Positions 36,928 to 45,116 of a stretch of DNA of 64,000 bases are shown in pieces (positions within the stretch are counted from its first letter, which is position 1; every line of letters starts with the position of its first letter). A model generated the notes under the pieces. That model was given only the letters and a program-made list of their open reading frames with translations, was not told where the DNA came from and did no database searches. The DNA is from Gelidibacter sp038243395 (GTDB lineage: Bacteria > Bacteroidota > Bacteroidia > Flavobacteriales > Flavobacteriaceae), in contig JBBSRC010000003.1 in the NCBI GenBank assembly GCA_038243395.1, forward strand, positions 30,799 to 94,798. The letters are read 5' to 3'. Both the position numbers and the translations under genes were made by a program.

Positions 36928-37308
36928 ATGACCCAAGACACAAACATTCGATATGCTGACAGAGATTTAGCAGAATTTAAAGAGCTGATACAAGAAAAAA
37001 TTAGAAAAGCAATTCATGATTTAGACCTCATAAAGAGTGCGTATATGAATGACCTTAATAATGGTACCGATGATACATCGCCTACTTTTAAGGCTTTTGA
37101 AGAAGGCAGTGAAACCATGAGTAAGGAAGCGAACTCGCAATTGGCAATTCGTCAAGAAAAATTTATTAGAGATCTTAGAAACGCTTTAATACGCATTGAA
37201 AACAAAACTTTTGGAGTTTGTAGAGTGACTGGAAAATTAATTGGAAAAGAACGCTTAAAACTTGTTCCTCATGCGACTTTGAGCATTGAGGCTAAAAATA
37301 TGCAATAG
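36928..37308 (+). CDS. TraR/DksA-like protein lacking the zinc-finger cysteines
   Basis: A 126-residue DksA-type protein with the N-terminal coiled coil (ADRDLAEFKELIQEKIRKAIHDL) and the C-terminal globular motif NALIRIENKTFGVCRVTGKLIGKERLKLVPHATLS. Canonical DksA has four zinc-binding Cys (CxxCG ... CxxC); here only one Cys remains (CRVT) and the second pair is gone, so zinc binding is unlikely. It may bind the RNA polymerase secondary channel and modulate transcription, or act in expression of ileS or lspA; this is inference. It follows ileS by 4 bases, with lspA 317 bases downstream. Confidence 0.88.
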   Translation: MTQDTNIRYADRDLAEFKELIQEKIRKAIHDLDLIKSAYMNDLNNGTDDTSPTFKAFEEGSETMSKEANSQLAIRQEKFIRDLRNALIRIENKTFGVCRVTGKLIGKERLKLVPHATLSIEAKNMQ

Positions 37309-37335
37309 TAACAAAAATTCATTTTTCCATTGACG

Positions 37336-37391
37336 TTGTCGAAGCACTTGCACAAAGTTTGTCAAAACACTTGTACTGAATTTATCAAAGT
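37336..37391. repeat. 23-base tandem repeat, about 2.5 copies
   Basis: The words TTGTCGAA, TTGTCAAA and TTATCAAA recur at 37336, 37359 and 37382, exactly 23 bases apart, with CACTTG between them. The unit resembles the widespread CACTGAGTTTGTCGAAGTG type of bacterial intergenic repeat. Confidence 0.7.
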
Positions 37392-37459
37392 AAAAAAAAG
37401 AATCAAAGATTAAGCATTGCTCATCTTTATCACTAGAATTGAGATTGCGATTATAAAAG

Positions 37460-37489
37460 AACACTTCAACTTTAGAAGTGTTTTTTTTA
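37460..37489 (+). terminator. intrinsic terminator after the dksA-like gene
   Basis: AACACTTC and GAAGTGTT pair around AACTTTA, followed by a T-run on the plus strand. Confidence 0.88.
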
Positions 37490-37625
37490 TTGGTTGCGTC
37501 TTTAATAATGAATCTCGGTTTTCAGTATTATTTTTACTTTTAAATAGATTTAAATAAGTGCCATTAGAAAAAGAATTTCAATTATAACCTCATTAAAAAA
37601 GATTCCCCATTGCGCGGGAAATGTT

Positions 37626-38288
37626 ATGTCATTAAAAAACGCAACCATTTTGATCATCATCATCTTGTTGATTGACCAGATCAGTAAGTTTTACATTAAA
37701 ACTCAATTTTCCTTACATCACCGAATTGAGGTTTTCAACTGGTTTCAAATCTTGTTTGTAGAGAATGATGGGATGGCTTGGGGCACAAAACTGAGCGATT
37801 TTATAACGGGAATCTCGGATCGAACTGCAAAATTAGCACTTACTATTTTCCGTATCGTTGCGGTAATTGGAATTGGTTATTGGTTAGTGACGTCTGTGAG
37901 GAATCACGGCCCTAAAATTCTCGTTGTGGCTATTGCCTTGATCTTTTCTGGAGCCATGGGTAATATTATTGACTCCGTATTTTATGGTGTTTTATTCACT
38001 GACAGCCATAGTCAGGTAGCCACGTTCCTGCCGGAAGTAGGTTATGATAGTGTATTTCATGGGAAGGTTGTGGATATGCTGCACTTTCCAATTTGGAAAG
38101 GTGTTTTGCCAGAATGGATCCCTTTTTTTGGAGGAGATTATTTTACATTTTTTGAACCTGTTTTCAATGTGGCCGATATGGCTATAAGTACAGGTATTGG
38201 TCTGTTAATCGTATTCAACAAAAAAGCATTCCATGAGAATGAAGTGGCTATTGCCAAAAATGTTCATGTGGAAAGAGAAATGGACTAA
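37626..38288 (+). CDS. lspA: lipoprotein signal peptidase (SPase II)
   Basis: A 220-residue membrane protease. The first helix contains ILLIDQISKFYIKTQF, the second region FVENDGMAWG, then the motif GAMGNIIDSVFYG. The catalytic Asp residues lie in VVDMLHF and FNVADMAIS. It is longer than the roughly 160-residue E. coli enzyme because of extra loops flanking VVDMLHF, which are usual in Bacteroidetes. It removes lipoprotein signal peptides, such as those of the lipoproteins encoded in this window. Its stop codon overlaps the stop of the convergent response regulator gene. Confidence 0.96.
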   Translation: MSLKNATILIIIILLIDQISKFYIKTQFSLHHRIEVFNWFQILFVENDGMAWGTKLSDFITGISDRTAKLALTIFRIVAVIGIGYWLVTSVRNHGPKILVVAIALIFSGAMGNIIDSVFYGVLFTDSHSQVATFLPEVGYDSVFHGKVVDMLHFPIWKGVLPEWIPFFGGDYFTFFEPVFNVADMAISTGIGLLIVFNKKAFHENEVAIAKNVHVEREMD

Positions 38289-38692
38289 GCGGTTTTTTTG
38301 AAAATGTTTTCCAATTCCTGGATGTGTGCCGGTTTAATTAAATAATCTTCTATGTTCGATAAAGATTTGGCACGATTGATATCTGCTGGATCGATTGAAG
38401 AGCTTACAATATAGAGTGTTATTGTCTTGTTGAATTGATTCTCAATTTTTGTAAAGCGCTCAATAAATTCCCATCCATCCATTACCGGCATATTGAGGTC
38501 TATAAAAATGATATCTGGAATTTTATCCGCGTTCATATTTTGCAACAAGGCTTCAAAATAATCAATGCTCTGTTTTCCATCATTGAATACAAGGAGGTTG
38601 TCGCACAGTTTTCGAGTCAAAATAATTTTTTTGAGCAGGTTTACATAAAGTTTGTCATCATCAATGATACAGGCGAGGGGCGTTGTTTTCAT
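38285..38692 (-). CDS. stand-alone response regulator receiver protein
   Basis: A 135-residue single REC domain: acidic pocket IIDDDK (10-14), phosphoacceptor Asp65 in IIFIDLNMPVMDGWEF, conserved SS at about 96-98 and Lys in YLIKPAHI. No output domain is present, so it acts by protein interaction or within a phosphorelay. It begins 5 bases after the histidine kinase gene and is its likely partner. Its TAG stop overlaps the lspA stop on the other strand. Confidence 0.92.
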   Translation of the reverse strand: MKTTPLACIIDDDKLYVNLLKKIILTRKLCDNLLVFNDGKQSIDYFEALLQNMNADKIPDIIFIDLNMPVMDGWEFIERFTKIENQFNKTITLYIVSSSIDPADINRAKSLSNIEDYLIKPAHIQELENIFKKTA

Positions 38693-38697
38693 TATTT

Positions 38698-40146
38698 TTA
38701 AAATTGTATTTTGAATGTCGTTCCGTGGTCGAGGATACTTTCTACGAATATTTCCCCATCCAAGGATTCTATTTGGTTTTTTGTGATGAACAATCCAATG
38801 CCTACAGCATCTGAATTGCGGTGGAACGTTTTATACATTCCGAAGAGATTTGTACCGTGTTTTTCGAGGTCAATTCCCATTCCGTTATCACTAATCTCAA
38901 GAACAGTTTTATCATCGGCAATATAGGTCCGTATTGCTATGATGGCGGTTCTATCTTGTTGACTGTATTTAATGCCATTGGTAATCAAATTTAAAAGAAT
39001 ACTTTCCAAATAAGCAGGAATGTAATTAATGCTTTTCACTCGCTCAAAATCCGAATGAATGGTCACGTCATGTTTAACGATAAGGCTAATGATTGATTTG
39101 AGAACCAGATCCAATGCATCTTGAAAATTCACATGGACCTTGTTTTGGTCGGTTTGGGTTTGAATAGTCACGACGTCATTAAGATGTTCGATGGTTGAAT
39201 TTAGACTTTCTGAAATGTCTTTGATGCTCGCTAGAAGTTCTATTTTTTCAGTTTCATCAGTTGTTTCTTCCATCAAATCCATAATGAGCGAAAGATTGCT
39301 GGTATGTGATCTCAAATTATGTGAAACGATATGAGCGAAATTGAAAAGTCTTTTATTCTGCGACGAAATAATTTCCGCCGTTTTCTGCAGGCTTAATTCT
39401 TTGAGTTTTTTATCATCAATATCCTGAAAAACACCACGGACACCTGTAATTTCCTGAAGGTCATTATAAACGGGTTTGCCAATAGCCTTTACCCAAAATT
39501 CACGTTTGTTGGCAGTGAGCGTTTTTATTTCTGTGGTAAAAGATTTGCCATATGCTAAACATTGATGAAACAACTTATTAGCCAGCTCAAAATGATCTTT
39601 TGCAATATAGCTACCAGCATATTTAAAGGACGGCACGTAATCTTCTGGATATTCAAATATTCGTCGGGTCTCTTGATCCCAATAGGTCCGTTTTTGAATA
39701 GAATCGACGTACCAACTTCCCGTAGAGTTCATTTCGGCAGTTTCGCGATAAAAAAAGTTATTATCATTTACCCCCATCTTCATGTTTGTTTTAACCGGAA
39801 TAAAGGAAATTATCTTTGAATTGGAATTCCCGTTATTTTGGGCCGATTTAAGAGCTGACTTACATTTGAATTCCTTCAAAACCCCATTTTTGCATCTGAG
39901 TGTTAGTGTTTGCTCAAAATCTTCGCCATCATTCAACAAACAAAAATAGTTGTTCCTAAAAATGTCACGTTGTCCCGCTTCCAATACCGTGTAGAGGAAA
40001 TAATTTAAATCGATAGGCACGTCCTCGATAGAACATCCAATGATATCTAAAAATGAATCGGACCAGCTTATTTGATTGTCATTTATTTTCCAATAGCCTG
40101 CACTAGGGTCTTGAATGACATCATGGAATAATTGCTCTTTTTGCAT
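38698..40146 (-). CDS. soluble PAS-domain sensor histidine kinase
   Basis: A 482-residue protein with no membrane segment. Two PAS domains (about 12-115 and 135-245; the second ends in the PAC-like GVRGVFQDIDDKK) precede a HisKA-like region with H276 in FAHIVSHNLRSHTSNL. The HATPase domain follows, with N box LLNLITNGIKYS, G1 DNGMGID and G2 GIGLFITKNQIESLDG. It senses a cytoplasmic signal and phosphorylates the adjacent receiver. A TACTTTTG box (40178-40185) lies upstream. Confidence 0.93.
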   Translation of the reverse strand: MQKEQLFHDVIQDPSAGYWKINDNQISWSDSFLDIIGCSIEDVPIDLNYFLYTVLEAGQRDIFRNNYFCLLNDGEDFEQTLTLRCKNGVLKEFKCKSALKSAQNNGNSNSKIISFIPVKTNMKMGVNDNNFFYRETAEMNSTGSWYVDSIQKRTYWDQETRRIFEYPEDYVPSFKYAGSYIAKDHFELANKLFHQCLAYGKSFTTEIKTLTANKREFWVKAIGKPVYNDLQEITGVRGVFQDIDDKKLKELSLQKTAEIISSQNKRLFNFAHIVSHNLRSHTSNLSLIMDLMEETTDETEKIELLASIKDISESLNSTIEHLNDVVTIQTQTDQNKVHVNFQDALDLVLKSIISLIVKHDVTIHSDFERVKSINYIPAYLESILLNLITNGIKYSQQDRTAIIAIRTYIADDKTVLEISDNGMGIDLEKHGTNLFGMYKTFHRNSDAVGIGLFITKNQIESLDGEIFVESILDHGTTFKIQF

Positions 40147-40177
40147 TGTAAATTAGGTAGGTGGGAAAATCCAAAAC

Positions 40178-40185
40178 CAAAAGTA
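40178..40185 (-). promoter_or_regulatory. TAnnTTTG -7 box of the histidine kinase operon
   Basis: On the minus strand TACTTTTG matches the consensus, 31 bases before the kinase ATG. Confidence 0.4.
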
Positions 40186-40232
40186 GTGATTTTTTACAAG
40201 TAAACGCTTAAAACTGCGTTTTATCGATTTAC

Positions 40233-40796
40233 TTAAAAACGATACGATTTTTTCGGAGTCACACAGTAATCCAATGCTATATCAGTCGAGTAAATATCTT
40301 TAATTTTATCTTCAGCTTCAAAAAAGGAAAGTCCGACTTTTATGGTTCCCGGCTTGCATTCAGACAAGAACTTATCATAAAAACCTTTCCCATAGCCAAT
40401 GCGATGCCCTTGTTGGTCAAATGCCAATAATGGCACAAAAACAACCTCTATTTTATCAGCGTTAATTTCAATACCATCAACAGGCTCAGGAATGTTCCAG
40501 ATGTTTTTCTTGATGACGGTAGTGTCCAATAAAAGATAATGGGTCATTCCCAAATTTTCAAAATCACTTTTGGAAATCACAATGTTTTTGTCTTTGCCAG
40601 ATAGAATGTTGAGGATATAGTCTGTGTTCACTTCTTTGTGTTCCGTAATACTCAAAAAGATATGGTAAAAGGAAGCATCCCAAATAGGTAATTTTAGCAA
40701 TTGGTTTGAAATATCTAAACTATAGACTTCCATCGCTTCAGGCGAGAGCTCCTGTCGTTTCTGTTTGTAGAGTCGTCTTAATTCTGATTTAGTCAT
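40233..40796 (-). CDS. 5-formyltetrahydrofolate cyclo-ligase
   Basis: A 187-residue MTHFS-family enzyme with the N-terminal basic helix (KSELRRLYKQKRQELS) and the signature VFVPLLAFDQQGHRIGYGKGFYDKFL. It converts 5-formyl-THF to 5,10-methenyl-THF using ATP. It is the last gene of the rimB-rimK-aspartoacylase operon, 9 bases after the preceding gene. Confidence 0.94.
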   Translation of the reverse strand: MTKSELRRLYKQKRQELSPEAMEVYSLDISNQLLKLPIWDASFYHIFLSITEHKEVNTDYILNILSGKDKNIVISKSDFENLGMTHYLLLDTTVIKKNIWNIPEPVDGIEINADKIEVVFVPLLAFDQQGHRIGYGKGFYDKFLSECKPGTIKVGLSFFEAEDKIKDIYSTDIALDYCVTPKKSYRF

Positions 40797-40805
40797 GAAT
40801 GTTTC

Positions 40806-41780
40806 CTATACTTTAACCTCCTTGGTAATATGAAATAACGCATCACCTTGATAAACTAAGGAAGCCTCATTCACATTAAGAATATACCCTTCAATGGTTG
40901 ATTTTACTTCGTGATAAATTTTACCGTAAGGATCTGTAATCTGCCCCAAAACATCATCAATATTCACCTTGTCATTAACGTTTACGATAGATTTAAACAT
41001 GCCCGATTGTCTTGCTCTTATCCATCGGCTATCAAGTATAAATACGGTAGGTAATTTAGGTTTTGAAGTTTTAATGCGGTGGTGCAACATATCATAATGA
41101 GCCAAAATACGTTTTACGCCTTCTACACCAACCTTCGAAATAGTATTATCTACATAAAACGATTTTCCGCCTTCATAAAGTAAAATAGGTTTGCCCAATT
41201 GAAAACAAGCGTTTCTAAAAGATTTAGCAATATGATTGGAATAGAGAACAAAAGGAGGACCAAAAATTTGAGCCAATTCATCCAACTCTGGATGATCTTT
41301 AACAATCCGTATTTGGGCTGCATTGAACCGGCTGGCACCTCCGGTATGGAAATCGATTATCAAGTCCACATCCGGAATAATCTCGTGCATGAGTCGGTTG
41401 GCCACTCTACTTGCCAAAGACCCATTGGCCGATCCTGGAAACATTCGGTTGAGGTCACGTCCATCAGGAAATGCGCGATTGCTATTCAAAAACCCAAAAA
41501 TATTCAAAATGGGCATGCATATAATAGTACCTCGTTTTGGACGGTTAATTTTTCTTGATATAAGTTGACGGACGATATCTACCCCATTAATTTCATCGCC
41601 ATGGATGCCCGCAGTAAATAAAATAGTGGGTCCAGGAATTTTGGCACGTTCGATAATAATAGGGATTTCAATTTTTGTACCCGTATGTAGTTTGGCAATG
41701 TTAAAATTAATTTCGCGTGATGCCCCCAAAGGAACCTCTTCTCCTAAAATAGTAATGTTGTTTGTATTAAATTCTGACAT
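40806..41780 (-). CDS. succinylglutamate desuccinylase/aspartoacylase family metallopeptidase-like protein
   Basis: A 324-residue M14-fold zinc hydrolase. Zinc ligands are visible in H60-GDE63 (TAGIHGDEING) and H145 (DLIIDFHTGGAS), with substrate-binding Arg/Asn in GRDLNRMFPG (108-116). A C-terminal beta domain follows (about 250-324; biotinyl-lipoyl-like: VNVNDKVNIDDVLGQITDPYG). Its substrate is unknown. It sits 8 bases downstream of rimK, so removal or trimming of amino acids that RimK adds is an attractive but unproven role. Confidence 0.88.
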   Translation of the reverse strand: MSEFNTNNITILGEEVPLGASREINFNIAKLHTGTKIEIPIIIERAKIPGPTILFTAGIHGDEINGVDIVRQLISRKINRPKRGTIICMPILNIFGFLNSNRAFPDGRDLNRMFPGSANGSLASRVANRLMHEIIPDVDLIIDFHTGGASRFNAAQIRIVKDHPELDELAQIFGPPFVLYSNHIAKSFRNACFQLGKPILLYEGGKSFYVDNTISKVGVEGVKRILAHYDMLHHRIKTSKPKLPTVFILDSRWIRARQSGMFKSIVNVNDKVNIDDVLGQITDPYGKIYHEVKSTIEGYILNVNEASLVYQGDALFHITKEVKV

Positions 41781-41788
41781 GAATGGGA

Positions 41789-42661
41789 TTAAACGTTACG
41801 CTCAATATATCTAATGATACTTTTGGCAATGTCTTTTTTGGTAGCGGCTTCAATACCTTCAAGACCAGGCGAAGAGTTAACTTCTAAAATTAACGGGCCA
41901 CGTGAGGATTGTAGCATATCCACTCCACAGACACCTAAGCCTAGAACTTTGGCGGCTTTTAAAGCAGCATTTTCTTCCTCATCGGTAAGTTGGATGATTT
42001 CTGCTGTACCACCTCTATGAAGGTTGGATCGGAACTCACCTTCCTTGCCTTGACGTTTCATAGCACCTACAATATTGCCGTCCACGATGAAAGCTCGAAT
42101 ATCTGCACCTTTGGCTTCTTTGATAAATTCCTGAATAATCACACGCGCTTGTAAGCCATGGAAAGCTTCAATGACAGATTCTGCTGCATTGTTGGTTTCA
42201 GCCAAAACAACACCCAAACCTTGGGTACCTTCTAAAAGCTTGATGACTAATGGGGCGCCTCCTACTGAAGCAATAACTTCTGAAGCATCTTTAGTGTAAT
42301 TTGAAAACACCGTTTTTGGCATTCCCAAACCTGCTCGAGAAAGTACTTGAAGACTTCTCAGTTTATCCCGAGATCTTACCAAAGCCTGAGATTCCACCAC
42401 TGAAAAGACCTTCATCATTTCAAACTGTCTGACTACTGCAGTGCCATAAAAGGTAACCGAAGCACCAATACGAGGAATTATAGCATCAATATTTTCTAAA
42501 AGACGGCCTTTATATAAAATGGCAGGATTCTTTTTTTCAATAATAATATCACATTTTAAAGGATCTAACACTTCACAATGGTGCTTGCGTTGTCTTGCAA
42601 CTTCTACGAGGCGTTTCGTAGAATATAAATTTGGGTTTCTGGATAAAATAATGATGTTCAT
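41789..42661 (-). CDS. rimK: RimK-type ATP-grasp glutamate ligase
   Basis: A 290-residue ATP-grasp enzyme that in other bacteria adds glutamates to the C terminus of ribosomal protein S6. Visible are the N-terminal domain (IIILSRNPNLYSTKRLVEVARQRKH), the ATP-binding PLVIKLLEGTQGLGVVLAE and RVIIQEFIKEAKGADIRAFIV, and the Mg-binding LEVNSSPGLEGIE near the C terminus. rimB lies 70 bases upstream and an aspartoacylase-like gene 8 bases downstream, forming a modification cluster. Confidence 0.93.
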   Translation of the reverse strand: MNIIILSRNPNLYSTKRLVEVARQRKHHCEVLDPLKCDIIIEKKNPAILYKGRLLENIDAIIPRIGASVTFYGTAVVRQFEMMKVFSVVESQALVRSRDKLRSLQVLSRAGLGMPKTVFSNYTKDASEVIASVGGAPLVIKLLEGTQGLGVVLAETNNAAESVIEAFHGLQARVIIQEFIKEAKGADIRAFIVDGNIVGAMKRQGKEGEFRSNLHRGGTAEIIQLTDEEENAALKAAKVLGLGVCGVDMLQSSRGPLILEVNSSPGLEGIEAATKKDIAKSIIRYIERNV

Positions 42662-42731
42662 TGAGCTCGTTTTGCTTTAAAATTTGGATATATAAGAATT
42701 AAATTTATGGGTAAAAGTATTTACCGTGTGC

Positions 42732-43157
42732 TTATTTGTTTTTGTTGTTATAAGATAAGTCTTTTTGAGTGACATCTACGATGAACTTTTTAGATATAAA
42801 TTTTCTACCTATTAAAACGGGAAATCTCATGTCTTCACGCGTACTTAAAGTAAGGGATATATTATATTTTTTCTCAAATAAGATAATGTGTGTTTTAATC
42901 TTGTATCGTTTCTCGACAATTCCATTGCTGCTTTTAACTTTTGCAAAGGTATAATCTTTAAATCTAAATTCCTTTCCATTATAAAGTGGATGATCTTGGT
43001 CATAAAACAAACAAACTAACTCATCGTTATCAATCAAAACTTTATGACAGTGCATCGATGAGGTGTACGCACCAGTATCTATTTTGATGTCAATATCAAA
43101 AATATCAAGCATCGGGAAATCAGCCTTATCAATTCTGCCAATATTTATTTTGGGCAT
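42732..43157 (-). CDS. RimB-like retropepsin-fold protease (ATP-dependent zinc protease family)
   Basis: A 141-residue protein of the family annotated as ATP-dependent zinc protease or RimK/LysX-associated protein. The aspartyl-protease-like motif KIDTGAYTSSMHC (D-T-G-A at about 27-30) is followed by RYKIKTHIILFEKKYNISLTL and FPVLIGRKFI, a retropepsin-like flap and second half. In Pseudomonas, RimB works with RimK on ribosome modification. It heads the operon with rimK. Confidence 0.87.
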   Translation of the reverse strand: MPKINIGRIDKADFPMLDIFDIDIKIDTGAYTSSMHCHKVLIDNDELVCLFYDQDHPLYNGKEFRFKDYTFAKVKSSNGIVEKRYKIKTHIILFEKKYNISLTLSTREDMRFPVLIGRKFISKKFIVDVTQKDLSYNNKNK

Positions 43158-43252
43158 GTTTATTAATTCAAATTGGTTCGCAAGGTAATAAAAAAAGAGA
43201 ATTTTATAGAAAGTCTTAAATTGCTTTCTATAGAAAAGTTTTTAAGATATAG

Positions 43253-43260
43253 TATCTTTG
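43253..43260 (+). promoter_or_regulatory. TAnnTTTG -7 box abutting uvrC start
   Basis: TATCTTTG is a full consensus match 4 bases before the uvrC ATG at 43265, implying a leaderless transcript. Confidence 0.5.
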
Positions 43261-43264
43261 GGCT

Positions 43265-45055
43265 ATGAGTAAGCCTACTTTAGAAATTCAACTACAAACA
43301 TTGCCTCATCAGCCTGGAGTGTATCAATATTTTGACGCTGATGATAAGATTTTATATGTTGGAAAAGCTAAAGATCTAAAAAAACGAGTCAGTTCTTATT
43401 TTACAAAAAAACATGAACACGGCAGGACTCGCGTGATGGTCCGAAAGATTGTTACCATCAGGCACATAGTTGTTGAGACTGAAACGGATGCCCTTTTATT
43501 GGAAAACAATCTGATAAAAACTTATCAGCCTCGCTACAATATCTTATTAAAAGATGATAAATCCTATCCGTGGATTTGCATCAAAAACGAAAAATTCCCG
43601 AAGGTATTTTCTACACGTCGTGTGATTAAAGATGGATCTGAATATTATGGACCATATACCAGCATGAAAACGGTACATACACTTTTAGATTTGATTCGGG
43701 GTCTTTATCCGATGCGCACCTGTTCTTTAGATTTATCTCCAGAAAAAATTAAGGCGGGCAAATATAGAGTGTGTTTAGAATATCATTTGGGCAATTGCAA
43801 AGGGCCTTGTGAAGGCTTGCAAACTGAAGCGTCGTATGAGTCACAAGTAGATGCCATTCGAGCCATTTTAAAAGGGAACTTTAAAGCATCTTTACACCAA
43901 TTTAAAGAGCAAATGAAGGAACACGCTGAAGCTTTGGAGTTTGAAGATGCCCAACGCATTAAGGAGAAAATTATTATTCTTGAGAATTATCAATCTAAAT
44001 CCACAATAGTCAACCCGAAAATCAGCAATGTGGATGTGTTTTCAATCATTTCTGATGAAGGCTTTGGCTATGTCAACTTTTTACAACTGTCTTTCGGATC
44101 CATCATTCGCAGTCATACTTTGGAAATCAGAAAAAAACTTGCTGAGAGCGATGAAGAGTTATTGTCTTTGGCGATTACTGAAATTCGGCAACGCTTTCAT
44201 TCTTTATCTAATGAGATCTATGTGCCTTTTGAGTTAGATATGGGAGAAGATATTAAAGTTACCGTACCTAAACTTGGAGATAAAAAACGAATTCTCGACC
44301 TGTCAGAACGGAATGCAAAATACTACCGCATGGAGCGTTTCAAACAAGCAAAAATCGTAGATCCTGACCGGCACGCCAATAGGATCATGGCCCAAATGAA
44401 GGTCGATTTACGACTTAAGGAAGAACCCCGTCATATTGAGTGTTTCGATAACTCCAATATTCAAGGTACAAATCCGGTGGCGGCCTGTGTCGTATTTAAA
44501 AACGGGAAACCGAGCAAAAAGGATTACCGTCATTTTAATATCAAAACCGTTGAGGGACCAGACGATTTTGCTTCAATGGAAGAAGTAGTGTTCAGGCGCT
44601 ACAAACGGTTGTTGGAAGAAGAGCAAGACTTGCCTCAACTCATAATTATTGACGGAGGTAAAGGACAATTATCCGCCGCTTTAAAAAGCTTGGAACTCTT
44701 GAATTTAAGAGGGAAAATCGCAATTATTAGTATTGCTGAACGGTTGGAAGAGTTATTCTATCCAGATGATCCAATTCCATTATATTTAGATAAAAAAAGC
44801 GAGACTTTAAAAATCATTCAACAACTGCGTAACGAAGCACACCGTTTTGGTATCGAGCATCACCGCAACCGACGAAGCAAAAGTGCTTTAACTACTGAAC
44901 TGGATTTGATACCAGGTATCGGCGAGCAGTCCATAGTCGAGTTGATGAAGCAATTTAAAACCGTAAAAAGAATTAGCATAGCGAGTTTAGAAGAGTTGGA
45001 ACCTGTTATAGGCGCATCAAGAGCAAAAAAAATTCTTGATTTTTATAAAAAATAA
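43265..45055 (+). CDS. uvrC: UvrABC excinuclease subunit C
   Basis: A 596-residue protein. The order of domains is: GIY-YIG nuclease (PGVYQYFDADDKILYVGKAK), a Cys-rich segment (CLEYHLGNCKGPCEG), UVR motif (EALEFEDAQRIKEKI), an RNase H-like nuclease (IECFDNSNIQGTNPVAACVVF, IIIDGGKGQLSAAL) and tandem helix-hairpin-helix motifs at the end (LIPGIGEQSIVELM, PVIGASRAKKIL). It makes both incisions in nucleotide excision repair. The length is normal. Confidence 0.98.
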   Translation: MSKPTLEIQLQTLPHQPGVYQYFDADDKILYVGKAKDLKKRVSSYFTKKHEHGRTRVMVRKIVTIRHIVVETETDALLLENNLIKTYQPRYNILLKDDKSYPWICIKNEKFPKVFSTRRVIKDGSEYYGPYTSMKTVHTLLDLIRGLYPMRTCSLDLSPEKIKAGKYRVCLEYHLGNCKGPCEGLQTEASYESQVDAIRAILKGNFKASLHQFKEQMKEHAEALEFEDAQRIKEKIIILENYQSKSTIVNPKISNVDVFSIISDEGFGYVNFLQLSFGSIIRSHTLEIRKKLAESDEELLSLAITEIRQRFHSLSNEIYVPFELDMGEDIKVTVPKLGDKKRILDLSERNAKYYRMERFKQAKIVDPDRHANRIMAQMKVDLRLKEEPRHIECFDNSNIQGTNPVAACVVFKNGKPSKKDYRHFNIKTVEGPDDFASMEEVVFRRYKRLLEEEQDLPQLIIIDGGKGQLSAALKSLELLNLRGKIAIISIAERLEELFYPDDPIPLYLDKKSETLKIIQQLRNEAHRFGIEHHRNRRSKSALTTELDLIPGIGEQSIVELMKQFKTVKRISIASLEELEPVIGASRAKKILDFYKK

Positions 45056-45116
45056 AACATCGATTACAGAAAATAATTATTGTAAGTCATGATTGCAAGT
45101 TGAAAAATAGCACGAA

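Larger units (their letters stand above)
37309..37625. other. 317-base gap with 23-base tandem repeat and terminator
   Basis: It holds a three-unit repeat (37336-37391), a terminator (37460-37489) and AT-rich sequence before lspA. No frame of interest was found. Confidence 0.6.

Noticed and set aside
37336..37391. Possible CRISPR-like direct repeat
   Set aside because: The repeats are contiguous and degenerate, with no unique spacers.
41199..41568. Two plus-strand frames within the aspartoacylase-like gene
   Set aside because: The minus-strand frame has the zinc-ligand motifs and fits the operon; the others are shadows.
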